DNA of 64,000 bases from Syntrophus sp964555065 (lineage in GTDB: Bacteria > Desulfobacterota > Syntrophia > Syntrophales > Syntrophaceae). Each line of letters opens with the position of its first letter. Positions within the stretch are counted from its first letter, which is position 1. Both the position numbers and the translations under genes were made by a program. The notes below the pieces were generated by a model. That model ran no database searches and was not told the origin of the DNA. It saw only the letters and a program-made list of their open reading frames with translations. Positions 34,300-43,187 of this stretch are shown one piece after another. The stretch is from assembly GCA_964555065.1 (NCBI GenBank), contig CAZKRB010000004.1, positions 13,213 through 77,212 on the forward strand, in the 5' to 3' direction.

Positions 34300-36540
34300 T
34301 TATGAATTTTGATTGATGCGCATGGACAATTTTTCCCGCTGTCGAATCCGGGCGGCATCAAGAAGCATCCGCCCGGCCCAGCGGTAAATGTTGAAATCAC
34401 GCACCAGAGCGCGCATGCTGGACATCCGCTCCCGCTGCTCGCCTTCCGGCATGACAAGACCTCGGTACAAAGCTTCGGCGGTCTGCTCGATGTGGTAGGG
34501 ATTGACCACGAGGGCTTCGTGAAGTTCGTGCGCCGCGCCGGTGAACCGGCTTAACACCAGCACCCCCTGCTCGTCATCGCGGGCCGCGATAAACTCCTTG
34601 GCCACCAGGTTCATCCCGTCATGGAGGCTGGTCACCATGCAGACATCCGCCGCCCGGAAGTACCGGTTTACAATCTCGGGTTCGTGGTGCTCCGCCTTGA
34701 GACGGATCGGCTGCCAGGGGCCGGTAGAGAATCGTTGATTGATTCGGTCGGCCAGATCGCGGACCCGATCTTCGAAGCTCTGATAATCCTCGAGCGCGGA
34801 GCGGGTCGGCGCGGCAATCTGGATAAAGGTGAAACGGCCCACCATCTCCGGATGGCGCTTCAGCATGTTTTCCACCGCCCGGAAGCGTTCCAGTATCCCC
34901 TTGGTATAGTCCTGACGATCCACGCCCAGCCCGATCAGATGATCGTCGGAAAGCCCCAGGGCGCCGCGCACCTCTTTCCGGCATTCGAGCACCGAAGGCT
35001 GCGTCTCCTGCCAGGGCGATGGCCACTGGATCGAGATGGGGTAGCTTTCCACCAGCGTCAGTTTGCCATCCCTGAAGATCGTGGATGATTCGTGCTCGAT
35101 GCGGGTTTCCAGGTAGCGGTCCACGGTTTCCAGGAAATTCTTGCAGTGGAAAGGGGTGTGAAAGCCGAGAATGGTGCTGCCGAGCATCCCTTTCAACAGT
35201 TCTTCATGCCAGGGGCAGATGCCGAAAGATTCGGGGTTGGGCCAGGGAATGTGCCAGAACGTGATAATGGTCGCTTTCGGGAGCGTTTGACGGATCATTT
35301 TCGGCAGTAAGGCAAAATGGTAGTCCTGCACGAGAACCACAGGGTCGTCGCTGGCCGCCTCTGCAACCACCGCATCCGCAAACCGCTGGTTGATTTCGCT
35401 GTACCGCTGCCAGTCACTGGAACGGAAGATGGGACGCACGTGGGCTATGTGACAGAGAGGCCAGAGCCCCTCATTGGCAAAGCCGTAATAATATCCCTTC
35501 TCCTCCTCTTCGGTGAGCCAGATGCGCCGGAGGGTGTATTCGGGGTGTTCCGGCGGCACCTGAACCCGGCCATGACGGTCTGCGCTCTCCCGATCGGCGT
35601 TGCCGCTGCCATGGGCAATCCACGTGCCGGAACAGGCCCGCATCACCGGTTCGACGGCGGTGACCAGGCCGCTGGCTGGGCGATGGACCTCAATGTTTCC
35701 ATCGTTCCTGCTATGAATATAGGGTTCGCGATTGGAAACGACGATGATGCGTTCCCCTGCAAGCTGGTTGTGCAACAGTTTGCGGAGGGCATCAGGGCTC
35801 CAGGTGATGGTTGCATCGTCGGCGAATCGGCGTTCGGCGTCCATGGTCCGCAGGAGAACCCGCAGATCTCCCGCCAGGGGCTGCAATTCCGAGGCGACTC
35901 CAGACCGGCCGGTCGGCTTGAGGATTCCCTCCCCCCGCAGCAGGGCCCGCACCCCGGCCATCCAGCCGCGCCAGCTCAGGTAAGCCACGGATGCGGTGAT
36001 TCCGGAAATGACCACGCCGAGGAGCACAAAAAGGAGGATAATGTATTTTCGGGTATCGGCGCTGCGACGCTCGACGAAGCTCATGTCGTGTACGAGAATC
36101 AGAGAACCGCTTTGCACCCCCGCCTGCGTTATGGGGTAAAGGGCGACATGAACCGCGCCCTGGGGAAGACGGAGTACCGGACTTCCCCCTTCATCCCGAA
36201 GCGCGACGGATGAACAGCTGAGGGATTCAGGGAAAGTGGGCGTGCGATAGAGCAATTTGCCGTCGTTGCTGCAGAAGCCGAGGGCCAGCAGCCGCTCGTC
36301 CTGGATGGCTCTCAGCAGAAGAGCGCTGATCCTGGCCTTTTTCCCCTGCTGAAGAAGCTCCTCCAGAGGCTCCTGGAGGGTATTGGCAATCAGCCGGGAG
36401 CGGATGTCCATATCCCGGACGGACCAGCGCATGGTCAGCTTATCCACCAGCGGCACCACCGCATAGGCCAGCACGGTCAACGCGATGACAAGAGGGATGA
36501 TGAAGCGCAGTGATAGACGAAGGGATCGGATCGAGAACAT
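34300..36540 (-). CDS. otsA: Membrane-anchored trehalose-6-phosphate synthase with N-terminal sensor-like domain
   Basis: 746 residues. The C-terminal 490 form a GT20 glycosyltransferase making trehalose-6-phosphate from a nucleotide-glucose and glucose-6-phosphate: VVSNREPYIH, the VQDYHFALLPKMIR loop, TFWHIPWPNPE, GVDRQDYTKGILERF and SLHDGMNLVAKEF. In front lies an unusual 250-residue part: a transmembrane helix at about 12-30, a 130-residue presumed periplasmic domain, a second helix at about 167-190 and a HAMP- or coiled-coil-like linker. This is the layout of a membrane sensor. ATG 36540 has a GAGGAGG ribosome site and lies 14 bases after the GH15 stop. Confidence 0.93.
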   Translation of the reverse strand: MFSIRSLRLSLRFIIPLVIALTVLAYAVVPLVDKLTMRWSVRDMDIRSRLIANTLQEPLEELLQQGKKARISALLLRAIQDERLLALGFCSNDGKLLYRTPTFPESLSCSSVALRDEGGSPVLRLPQGAVHVALYPITQAGVQSGSLILVHDMSFVERRSADTRKYIILLFVLLGVVISGITASVAYLSWRGWMAGVRALLRGEGILKPTGRSGVASELQPLAGDLRVLLRTMDAERRFADDATITWSPDALRKLLHNQLAGERIIVVSNREPYIHSRNDGNIEVHRPASGLVTAVEPVMRACSGTWIAHGSGNADRESADRHGRVQVPPEHPEYTLRRIWLTEEEEKGYYYGFANEGLWPLCHIAHVRPIFRSSDWQRYSEINQRFADAVVAEAASDDPVVLVQDYHFALLPKMIRQTLPKATIITFWHIPWPNPESFGICPWHEELLKGMLGSTILGFHTPFHCKNFLETVDRYLETRIEHESSTIFRDGKLTLVESYPISIQWPSPWQETQPSVLECRKEVRGALGLSDDHLIGLGVDRQDYTKGILERFRAVENMLKRHPEMVGRFTFIQIAAPTRSALEDYQSFEDRVRDLADRINQRFSTGPWQPIRLKAEHHEPEIVNRYFRAADVCMVTSLHDGMNLVAKEFIAARDDEQGVLVLSRFTGAAHELHEALVVNPYHIEQTAEALYRGLVMPEGEQRERMSSMRALVRDFNIYRWAGRMLLDAARIRQREKLSMRINQNS

Positions 36541-36554
36541 TTCAGTGCACCTCC

Positions 36555-38345
36555 TCAAAAAGCGGAGTCCCATCGTTTGCTGAGACGGATGGCGGCATTG
36601 ATCAGGCCGACCATGCTGTAAGTCTGGACGAAGTTGCCCCACTGCTCCCCGGTCCGGACGTCGAGATGCTCGGCGAAAAGACCGTGACGGTTATGGCGGG
36701 CCAACAGGTTCTCAAAGAGCACCCGGGCTTCGTCGTTTCGTCCCAGTGCAACGAGGGCGTAAATATACCAGTAGGTACAGACGATGAAGGCATTCTTGGG
36801 AGCGCCGAAGTCGTCTTCCTCGACGTACCGGAAGATGTAATCCCCCCGGCGCAGTTCCCTTTCAATTGCCGCGACTGTCGAAGCGAAGCGAACATCATCC
36901 GCGGCCAGAAAGCCCACATCATGCATCAGCAGAAGGCTTGCATCCAGCGAGTTCCCCTCGAAGGCGGCCGTAAAGGCTTTTTTCTGATCATTCCAGGCGC
37001 GGGCACAGATGGTGGCGTGGATCAATTCAGCCTGTGTTTTCCAGTAGACCTTCCGCTCAGAGAGACCGAGGCGGGCGGCGATCCTTGCCAGACGATCGCA
37101 GGCAGCCCAGCACATGATGGCGGAAAAAGTGTGGATCCTTTTCGTTCTCCGCAACTCCCACAACCCCGCATCCGGCTGGTCGTGGACTTTGATCGCCGTT
37201 TCTCCCAGCGGTTCGAGTCGATGGAAGAGCGCCGCATCCCCCCGGCGGATCAGCCGCTTGTCGAAGAAAACGTGGGTTACCGCCAGGATCGCCGAGCCGT
37301 AAACGTCATGCTGGATTTGTTCATAGGCCTGGTTCCCCATCCGTACCGGTCCCATGCCACGATAGCCGGCAAGCGTCTCTATTTCCCGCTCATCCAGGTA
37401 CTTCTCCCCATCGATGCCGTAAACGGGCTGGATCCGTTTGTCCGCGGATCCGGCAACAACGTTGACCAGGTAACGGAGATAGCGCTCCATCGTGTGGGTC
37501 GTGCTGAGACGGTTCAAGGCGTTGACCACGAAATAGGAATCACGAAGCCAGCAGTACCGGTAATCCCAGTTTCGCTTTGAGTCCGGAGCTTCGGGAATAG
37601 ACGTGGTCATGGCCGCGACGATGGCCCCGGTATCGTCGAAGGTGTTGAGTTTCAGGGTAATGGCGGCACGGATAACTTCGTCCTGCCACTCGAAGGAAAT
37701 TCCCAGATTGCGCACCCAGTCATGCCAGTAGGCCAGGGTTTCGTCCAGAAATCTCCGTGTCATTTCCCGAATGGATTCCGATATTGTTTCATCGGTGCTG
37801 AAGATCAGTGTCAATTTGTCTTCCAGAAAAAAGGGAAGTTCCTGAAGAATCGTGGTAATGGAGGCATCCGTGGTGAGACGGAGCACCCAGCCGGGCGACA
37901 CGTAACGAATATGGTGGCTGCCGTAAGTGATATCACAAGATGCCCGGCCATAATCATAGGTTGGGCGAACACAGAGCCGAATGCACGGAGTTCCCTGCAG
38001 GCGACGGATTTGCCGAATCAGCATCATGGGAGTGAACATCCTTCCGTGCTGGCGGAAACGCGGGGCAAAGTCGGTGATCTCGATCATTCCTCCCTGTGAA
38101 TCGGTACATCGCGTAATCAGCACGGCGGAGTTGGGCAGGTAGCTCTGTTCCGTCTTGATCTGCTCGATCAGTTCAATGGTGCAATAGCCCTTTCCTGAAC
38201 CGGTCTCGTGTTCCTGAAGCAGGGAGTTGAATACTGGATCGCCGTCCAAACGGGGCAGGCAGTACCAGACGATCTCAGCCGCGGAATCAATCAAAGCGCC
38301 CACTTGGCAATTGCCGATCAACCCCAGGTCCAGAGAATTTTTCAT
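36555..38345 (-). CDS. GH15 glycoside hydrolase (glucoamylase/trehalase-like)
   Basis: 596 residues. N-terminal beta-sandwich followed by an (alpha/alpha)6 barrel. Barrel landmarks are KRNWDYRYCWLRDSYF, GLWELRRTKRIHTFSAIMCW with the general-acid Glu, and GLFAEHLDVRTGEQWGNFVQTYSMVGLI with the base Glu. There is no signal peptide, so it acts in the cytoplasm on glucans or trehalose. Proteins of this type commonly sit beside otsA and otsB, as here, and first position in the operon suggests balanced trehalose turnover. ATG 38345 follows TAGGAGAA. Confidence 0.92.
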   Translation of the reverse strand: MKNSLDLGLIGNCQVGALIDSAAEIVWYCLPRLDGDPVFNSLLQEHETGSGKGYCTIELIEQIKTEQSYLPNSAVLITRCTDSQGGMIEITDFAPRFRQHGRMFTPMMLIRQIRRLQGTPCIRLCVRPTYDYGRASCDITYGSHHIRYVSPGWVLRLTTDASITTILQELPFFLEDKLTLIFSTDETISESIREMTRRFLDETLAYWHDWVRNLGISFEWQDEVIRAAITLKLNTFDDTGAIVAAMTTSIPEAPDSKRNWDYRYCWLRDSYFVVNALNRLSTTHTMERYLRYLVNVVAGSADKRIQPVYGIDGEKYLDEREIETLAGYRGMGPVRMGNQAYEQIQHDVYGSAILAVTHVFFDKRLIRRGDAALFHRLEPLGETAIKVHDQPDAGLWELRRTKRIHTFSAIMCWAACDRLARIAARLGLSERKVYWKTQAELIHATICARAWNDQKKAFTAAFEGNSLDASLLLMHDVGFLAADDVRFASTVAAIERELRRGDYIFRYVEEDDFGAPKNAFIVCTYWYIYALVALGRNDEARVLFENLLARHNRHGLFAEHLDVRTGEQWGNFVQTYSMVGLINAAIRLSKRWDSAF

Positions 38346-39083
38346 CCTGATTCTCCTACATGGATTGTGGTCATGTTGATCTAAAGGTTTCCTGCCCTGG
38401 CAAAGGAACGGATGAGGGAAATAAGCTCGACAAAGAAAAGAAGAACCGGACCAATACCAGGAGATTCATGTGAATTCGTTTTTTGATAAGGAGACCCATT
38501 CTCCCTGTTCGCCTACCCGGAACGTGCGGCAGCAAGGCAAAGGTGCGGATCAGAAAGATGACCATCGGGAATGAATGACCCAAAACCGTGATGGCCTGGC
38601 CCCAAAGCTCAAAAAGGATGGCTGCGCAGAAAGACCATGATAAAAAGGCAATAAAAGTAATTCCGTTCCGATAATTTTTGTCTTATCATACAGAAGGAAG
38701 CTTAAAAATTCAACCCCCTGCCGGCCCCTGCAGGATCGCGTCATGTAAGAGCATACTGCCTGAATTTACGGCATAATAAAAAGAGAAGAGCTTTGTTGAG
38801 TAAGTGGATGATTCTTGATATCAAGTGACTCACTTCGACATGGACTTGGAACCCTGGGCCCTTTGAGATGCTGGTGGGGGATCTGACCGGGGCTTGCTCT
38901 CGCAGAATAAACATTCAACATCGTCTGTCTATCCGGTGCTCGCTGCAGCCACACCTGTGAAGATCATACAGCTGTGGTTCCATAAAGAATAGAAGGCGAG
39001 AAATTGTTCCACCAGATCGGGCAAGTAACTCAACAGAATTTTTTGTCCGGGCTGCTGGATCATATTCAGGAAAGGAAAAAGCA
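38346..39083. other. Long intergenic region without recognised gene
   Basis: About 740 bases. Short minus-strand frames (38371-38583 and 38550-38744) translate into hydrophobic but unrecognised peptides and may be remnants. A perfect 12-base palindrome, CTTGATATCAAG, is at 38814-38825, flanked by AAGTG and CACTT. The upstream side near 38346-38400 must contain the trehalose operon promoter, but I could not define it. Confidence 0.5.
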
Positions 39084-39416
39084 TTGGGCGATACCTGGAT
39101 AGCGGACCTGACCCATTTTCTTGACGTGTACGGACAGATCGAGCTCCCGAAAGGCTCAGCTCGACGCTTGGCGGAACACCTCACTGCGATTGTCGCCATG
39201 GTGTCCAATCCTGAATCGGTTATCCCTCCGGAATTGCGTGTTCGCTGCCGCCGCCGGCCCGGGCGGAGGCCGTGTCCCGGCAGAATCGACGGTGATCTCG
39301 ATCCTCAGACGGAAGACATCGTCTGGTGGTGTCCAGTGTGTGGGGATAATGGATACATCCGGAACTGGAAAGGAACGATTTGGGACCTGAGCGGCGCCGG
39401 TGGCCAGCCGCACTGA
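39084..39416 (+). CDS. Conserved small protein with C-terminal Cys pair
   Basis: 110 residues starting at TTG 39084 after AGGAAAGGAAAA. I recognise a widespread hypothetical family from the layout: a helical half (DTWIADLTHFLD..., RRLAEHLTAIVAMV), an RCRRRPGRRPCPG segment, and the end block WWCPVCGDNGYIRNWKGTIWD, with a CXXC pair that probably binds zinc. Function unknown. It stands alone, without cotranscribed neighbours. Confidence 0.72.
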   Translation: MGDTWIADLTHFLDVYGQIELPKGSARRLAEHLTAIVAMVSNPESVIPPELRVRCRRRPGRRPCPGRIDGDLDPQTEDIVWWCPVCGDNGYIRNWKGTIWDLSGAGGQPH

Positions 39417-39739
39417 GGCGGGATTCTCCGAGTCGAAAAGATCACCGAACGTTCGTTTTCACGGGTCCGCTATCCGCTCGGCTGATCCGCTTTGTGACCT
39501 GAGGTTCCCTATCCCCGGTCCATGAAACGGCCCTCCGGTGAAACAAAATGCAGGCAAGGAGTGGAAGACCTTTTCTCGATGGGACCGTTTGTCGTTCATC
39601 ACATTTTTCATTGACATTCCATGGCGCTTTTCCCTATCCTTCCTTCCGGAAGAAGCAGCCCTCAACTCCCTGCTGTATATCAGCTTTGCCGCTTCGTCAT
39701 CTGTTGGGATCCCGGTTCGAATGAGGGGATTCCGGAGCC
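39417..39739. other. Intergenic region before menC
   Basis: No gene recognised. It contains a candidate promoter at 39611-39640: TTGACA (39611-39616), an 18-base spacer and TATCCT (39635-39640), about 100 bases before menC. Confidence 0.45.
39611..39640 (+). promoter_or_regulatory. Candidate promoter of menCEHA
   Basis: TTGACA is a perfect -35 box and TATCCT a four-of-six -10 box with an 18-base spacer. It is correctly placed for the four-gene men operon downstream. Modest support only. Confidence 0.42.
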
Positions 39740-40873
39740 TTGTCCGTGAGGATTTCCCGCATCGAAGTCTATGAATTCTCTCTTCCCTTTGCCATGCCGG
39801 TGAAGATCGGCCGGGAGATCCTGTGCGACCGGAAAGGGCTGCTGGTTGTCCTGACCGATGATCGGGGACGGTGCGGTTACGGGGAGATCGCCCCTCTGCC
39901 GGGATTTGAGTCGACGACGTCGGAACGGTGCCTCCAGGATCTCCCATACCTTGGCAAGTCCCTGAACGGCGCCTGCCTCTCCTATGACCGGTTTGAAATT
40001 TCGGCCCCCTTGATGGGCATCGTTGAAATCCCCGTCTCGTCGTGGACGGCTCACACGCTCTTCGGGGTGGAAAGCGCCCTGCTGGGTCTCTATCTGCGGC
40101 AGGAGAGAACGGAAGGCCGATACGATGCATTCCCGCCGTCTGAGGATCCGCTCCGGATTCCGGTCAACGGTCTCTTTATCCCGGAGCGGGCGGCGGACGG
40201 ACTGGACCGGCAGCTCCGGGAGCTAAAAAGCCGTGGAGTGACCACGGTCAAGATCAAAATCGGCAGGCTTTCGCCGGAAGAGGATATCCGTCAGATCCGC
40301 CGCCTGGTGGAGAAGCTCGGGCCGGGGCTATCCCTGCGTCTGGATGGGAACCGGAACCTGACGGCGGCGGGGTATCGGCGTATCTACGAGGCGCTGGCCG
40401 ATCTGCCTGTGGAGTATGTGGAAGAGCCCCTTGGGGAAGAAGAGAGGGAAATGGCGGGCGATACCCCCTGGCCGCTGGCGCTGGATGAATCGCTGTCACT
40501 GGTCCTCGATCCGGAAGAACCCCGTCTGTCCGCGCTGGACCCGTCGGTCCGGACGGTGATTTTGAAGCCCGGTATGCTCAACGGGCTCCATGCGATGGCT
40601 CAGGTCGTCACCGAGGCCCGGAAGAGCGGCATCCGGACGATCCTCAGTTCCGCCTTCAATGCCGGCGTCACCCTGGCCGTTCTGGGAGCCTTTTCCCGCC
40701 TGGCCGGCCTTCCCCCCGAGACAGTCCATGGACTGGACACACTGCGGTATCTGGCTGCGGATGTTCTGTCGCCGTCTCCGGGAATTTCCGGGGGCATGCT
40801 GGAGATCCCAGGCAAATTGCTGTTCGGGGTCGTTTCTTTGAATGAGCAGGTCCTCCGGGAGAAAGTCTTATGA
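39740..40873 (+). CDS. menC: o-Succinylbenzoate synthase
   Basis: Enolase-superfamily dehydratase that converts SHCHC to o-succinylbenzoate. 375-377 residues. The catalytic Lys pair region TTVKIKIG, the metal ligands in LRLDGNRNL, YVEEPL and LALDESL, and the second catalytic Lys in VILKPGML are all present. No ATG is available near the N-terminus: translation begins at TTG 39740 or, more likely, GTG 39746 (VRISRIEVYEF), which is nine bases after GGAG. The stop overlaps the menE ATG (ATGA), so menC and menE are coupled. Confidence 0.94.
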   Translation: MSVRISRIEVYEFSLPFAMPVKIGREILCDRKGLLVVLTDDRGRCGYGEIAPLPGFESTTSERCLQDLPYLGKSLNGACLSYDRFEISAPLMGIVEIPVSSWTAHTLFGVESALLGLYLRQERTEGRYDAFPPSEDPLRIPVNGLFIPERAADGLDRQLRELKSRGVTTVKIKIGRLSPEEDIRQIRRLVEKLGPGLSLRLDGNRNLTAAGYRRIYEALADLPVEYVEEPLGEEEREMAGDTPWPLALDESLSLVLDPEEPRLSALDPSVRTVILKPGMLNGLHAMAQVVTEARKSGIRTILSSAFNAGVTLAVLGAFSRLAGLPPETVHGLDTLRYLAADVLSPSPGISGGMLEIPGKLLFGVVSLNEQVLREKVL

Positions 40874-42339
40874 CGCCGCCGTTGCCGCCCTTTATCGAGA
40901 ACGAATCCATCGATCTGGAACGGCTCTTTGAGGAATACCGGGAGCATCCGGCGCTGGTGACGCCGGCGGGCATCCGGACCTTCGGAGAAGTCCGCGAGCG
41001 CCTGAAAAGGGTGATCTTCAACCTGCGGCAGGCCGGAATCCGCGAGGGCGTCTCCGTGGCCCTCCATGGGGAAAACAGCGAACTCCACCTGTACCTGTTC
41101 CTCGCGGCCTGGGTGATGGGGTTTCTCTATCTGCCTTTAGATTTCAAGGCGCCCATGGGCAGCCTGCTCGATGCCGCCCCCATCGATTTCCTCGCCGCCG
41201 CCGGGGAAGCCCCGCCTTCCGCCGGCCTGACCATCCTGCGCCCGGAAACACTTCTCCTGCCCCAGCCCGCGGCGGACGCCCCCCTGGAAAATCGGCCCTG
41301 GCCGGAAATTCCCTTCCGCCGCGAAGCCTGCGCAATCTTCACCTCCGGTTCGACGGGGAAGCCCCGGGGGATCGTCCTTACGGTGGGAAACTTCGTCTAC
41401 AGCGCCCTGGGAACAAACGCCTCCCTCGGGATGGAACCAGCGGACCGCTGGCTCCTCAGTCTGCCCCTTTTTCATATCGGCGGCGTCATGATCTGGGTCC
41501 GGACCCTCCTTGTCGGCAGCGCGTCCATCCTGCCCCGACGGCTGAAGCGGATCGACGAAGCGGTGCTGGCCTTTTCGCCGACGGTCCTGTCCGTCGTGCC
41601 GACCCAGCTCATCCGCTTTCTGGACTCCCCGGCCCTCGTCCCCATCCTGCAGAAGGCGAGAGCCCTCCTGCTGGGAGGCGCGCCCTGCCCGCCCTGGCTG
41701 ATCGAAAAGGCCCTTGAACGGGGCATCCCGGTGATTCCGTCCTACGGTTCCACCGAATCCTGCGCCCAGGCTACCGGGGTTGCCAGGGATGCGGGCCGCA
41801 GCGCCTACCGCACCGCCGGGCGTCCCCTTGCCCACCGGGAAGTGGAGATTGCGGACGACGGGACCATCCTGCTGGGAGGGAAGACGATTTTTCGCCGCTA
41901 CCTGACCGACGCTCCGGAAGGAAGGGCCGGGGAAAAGCGCCTTTTCCGGACCGCCGACGTCGGCTATCTCGACCCGGACGGAAATCTCGTGGTCCTGGGC
42001 CGGAAAGACGGACTCTTCATTTCCGGGGGTGAGAACATCTCCCCCTTCGAGATCGAAAATGCCCTGCTGGAGATGGATTCCGTCGTGACGGCCATCGTGG
42101 TTCCCGTGCCGCACCCTGAATTCGGGCAGGTACCATGGGCCTTCGTGATGATGACGGGTCCCTTTGACGAGACAGCGATCCGCGCGGGTCTGAAAACAAG
42201 GCTGCCCGGCTACAAGATCCCGAAGCGCATTCTGCCCCTGGAGCCTCAGGCCGGGACGGGGACGTTGAAGTACAGTCGGGAAGCCCTGGCGAAGCGGGCG
42301 GGGGAACTGGCCGGGCAGGAGCGGGAAAGCCCGCGATGA
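40870..42339 (+). CDS. menE: o-Succinylbenzoate-CoA ligase
   Basis: Adenylate-forming enzyme activating o-succinylbenzoate with ATP and CoA; the product is the substrate of menB. 489 residues. P-loop-like core IFTSGSTGKPRGIVLT, then PSYGSTESCAQ, RTADVGYLD and GRKDGLFISGGENISPFEIE. The C-terminal catalytic Lys lies in GTGTLKYSR. The specific assignment to MenE rests on the operon. ATG overlaps the menC stop and the stop overlaps the menH ATG. Confidence 0.95.
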   Translation: MTPPLPPFIENESIDLERLFEEYREHPALVTPAGIRTFGEVRERLKRVIFNLRQAGIREGVSVALHGENSELHLYLFLAAWVMGFLYLPLDFKAPMGSLLDAAPIDFLAAAGEAPPSAGLTILRPETLLLPQPAADAPLENRPWPEIPFRREACAIFTSGSTGKPRGIVLTVGNFVYSALGTNASLGMEPADRWLLSLPLFHIGGVMIWVRTLLVGSASILPRRLKRIDEAVLAFSPTVLSVVPTQLIRFLDSPALVPILQKARALLLGGAPCPPWLIEKALERGIPVIPSYGSTESCAQATGVARDAGRSAYRTAGRPLAHREVEIADDGTILLGGKTIFRRYLTDAPEGRAGEKRLFRTADVGYLDPDGNLVVLGRKDGLFISGGENISPFEIENALLEMDSVVTAIVVPVPHPEFGQVPWAFVMMTGPFDETAIRAGLKTRLPGYKIPKRILPLEPQAGTGTLKYSREALAKRAGELAGQERESPR

Positions 42340-43187
42340 CGGCGACGGCCCTGCACTGTGAGGAATTCGGCCGCCCGGAGCGCGGCGTGTTCGTCTTTCT
42401 CCACGGCTTTATGGGCAGCCGCTGCTCGCTCCAGCCGATTGCAACTCCCCTGGCTGACACCCACCGCTGCCTGTTCTTCGACCTTCCCGGCCATGGCCGG
42501 TCCCTCTTCCGCCGGAGCGCTGCCCTCCGCGCCCTGAACACCCTGGAAGACACAGCGGCCCTCATCCTGCGGGATCTGGACGCCCTGGGCGTTGGCCGAT
42601 TCAGCCTTTACGGATACTCCATGGGAGGGCGGGCCGCCCAGAATGTGGCCCTCCTGGCCCCCGAACGGATCGAGCGGCTGATCCTCGAATCCGCCTCCTT
42701 CGGCATTGCCGACCCGGCAGAGCGGCGGCGGCGCTCGTTGCGGGACGCGGCCCTGCTGGCCGGGATCCGGACGGAAAAGGAACTTGCGGCATTCCTGGAA
42801 GGATGGTATCAACTTCCCCTGTTTTGCACCCTTTCGGGCACCTCCGCTCTCCATCGGATTCTGCGGGAAAGGCAGGGCAACGAGGTGAGGGAGCTCCGCC
42901 GCGCCCTGAAGATCCTGGGCGTGGGGAACCAGCCTTATTTCGCGCCTCGGCTCGCGAGTCTGAGCTTCCCGATGTTTTATTTCTGCGGCGAACGGGACGA
43001 TGCCTATGCCGGAAGGGCCAATGCGATTTCGAAAGAGATCCCCGCAATGAGGGTGACGGCTTTTCCCCATGCCTCCCATGACATTCACAGCCAGTTTCCC
43101 GGGGAGATTATCCCGGTTTTGGCGCGGATCGCAGCGGGATTGGGAGAGGCAGGCGGTTCGGGATCTTGCGGAGGTGAAGAGCCGTGA
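42336..43187 (+). CDS. menH: SHCHC synthase (MenH, alpha/beta hydrolase)
   Basis: Eliminates pyruvate from SEPHCHC to give SHCHC, between menD and menC. 283 residues, alpha/beta-hydrolase fold: VFLHGFMGSRCSL (oxyanion loop), FDLPGHGRS, the nucleophile elbow GYSMGGR with Ser, and a late Asp/His pair (FCGERDDAYAG, FPHASHDIHSQFP). GYSMGGR is the usual MenH form. Start and stop overlap menE and menA by four bases each. Confidence 0.93.
   Translation: MTATALHCEEFGRPERGVFVFLHGFMGSRCSLQPIATPLADTHRCLFFDLPGHGRSLFRRSAALRALNTLEDTAALILRDLDALGVGRFSLYGYSMGGRAAQNVALLAPERIERLILESASFGIADPAERRRRSLRDAALLAGIRTEKELAAFLEGWYQLPLFCTLSGTSALHRILRERQGNEVRELRRALKILGVGNQPYFAPRLASLSFPMFYFCGERDDAYAGRANAISKEIPAMRVTAFPHASHDIHSQFPGEIIPVLARIAAGLGEAGGSGSCGGEEP

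Noticed and set aside
34621..37580. Several plus-strand frames opposite the trehalose operon
   Set aside because: They lie opposite GT20 and GH15 genes and have no motifs of their own.
38371..38744. Short hydrophobic minus-strand frames after the trehalose operon
   Set aside because: No recognisable family and two different frames; not enough to call a gene.
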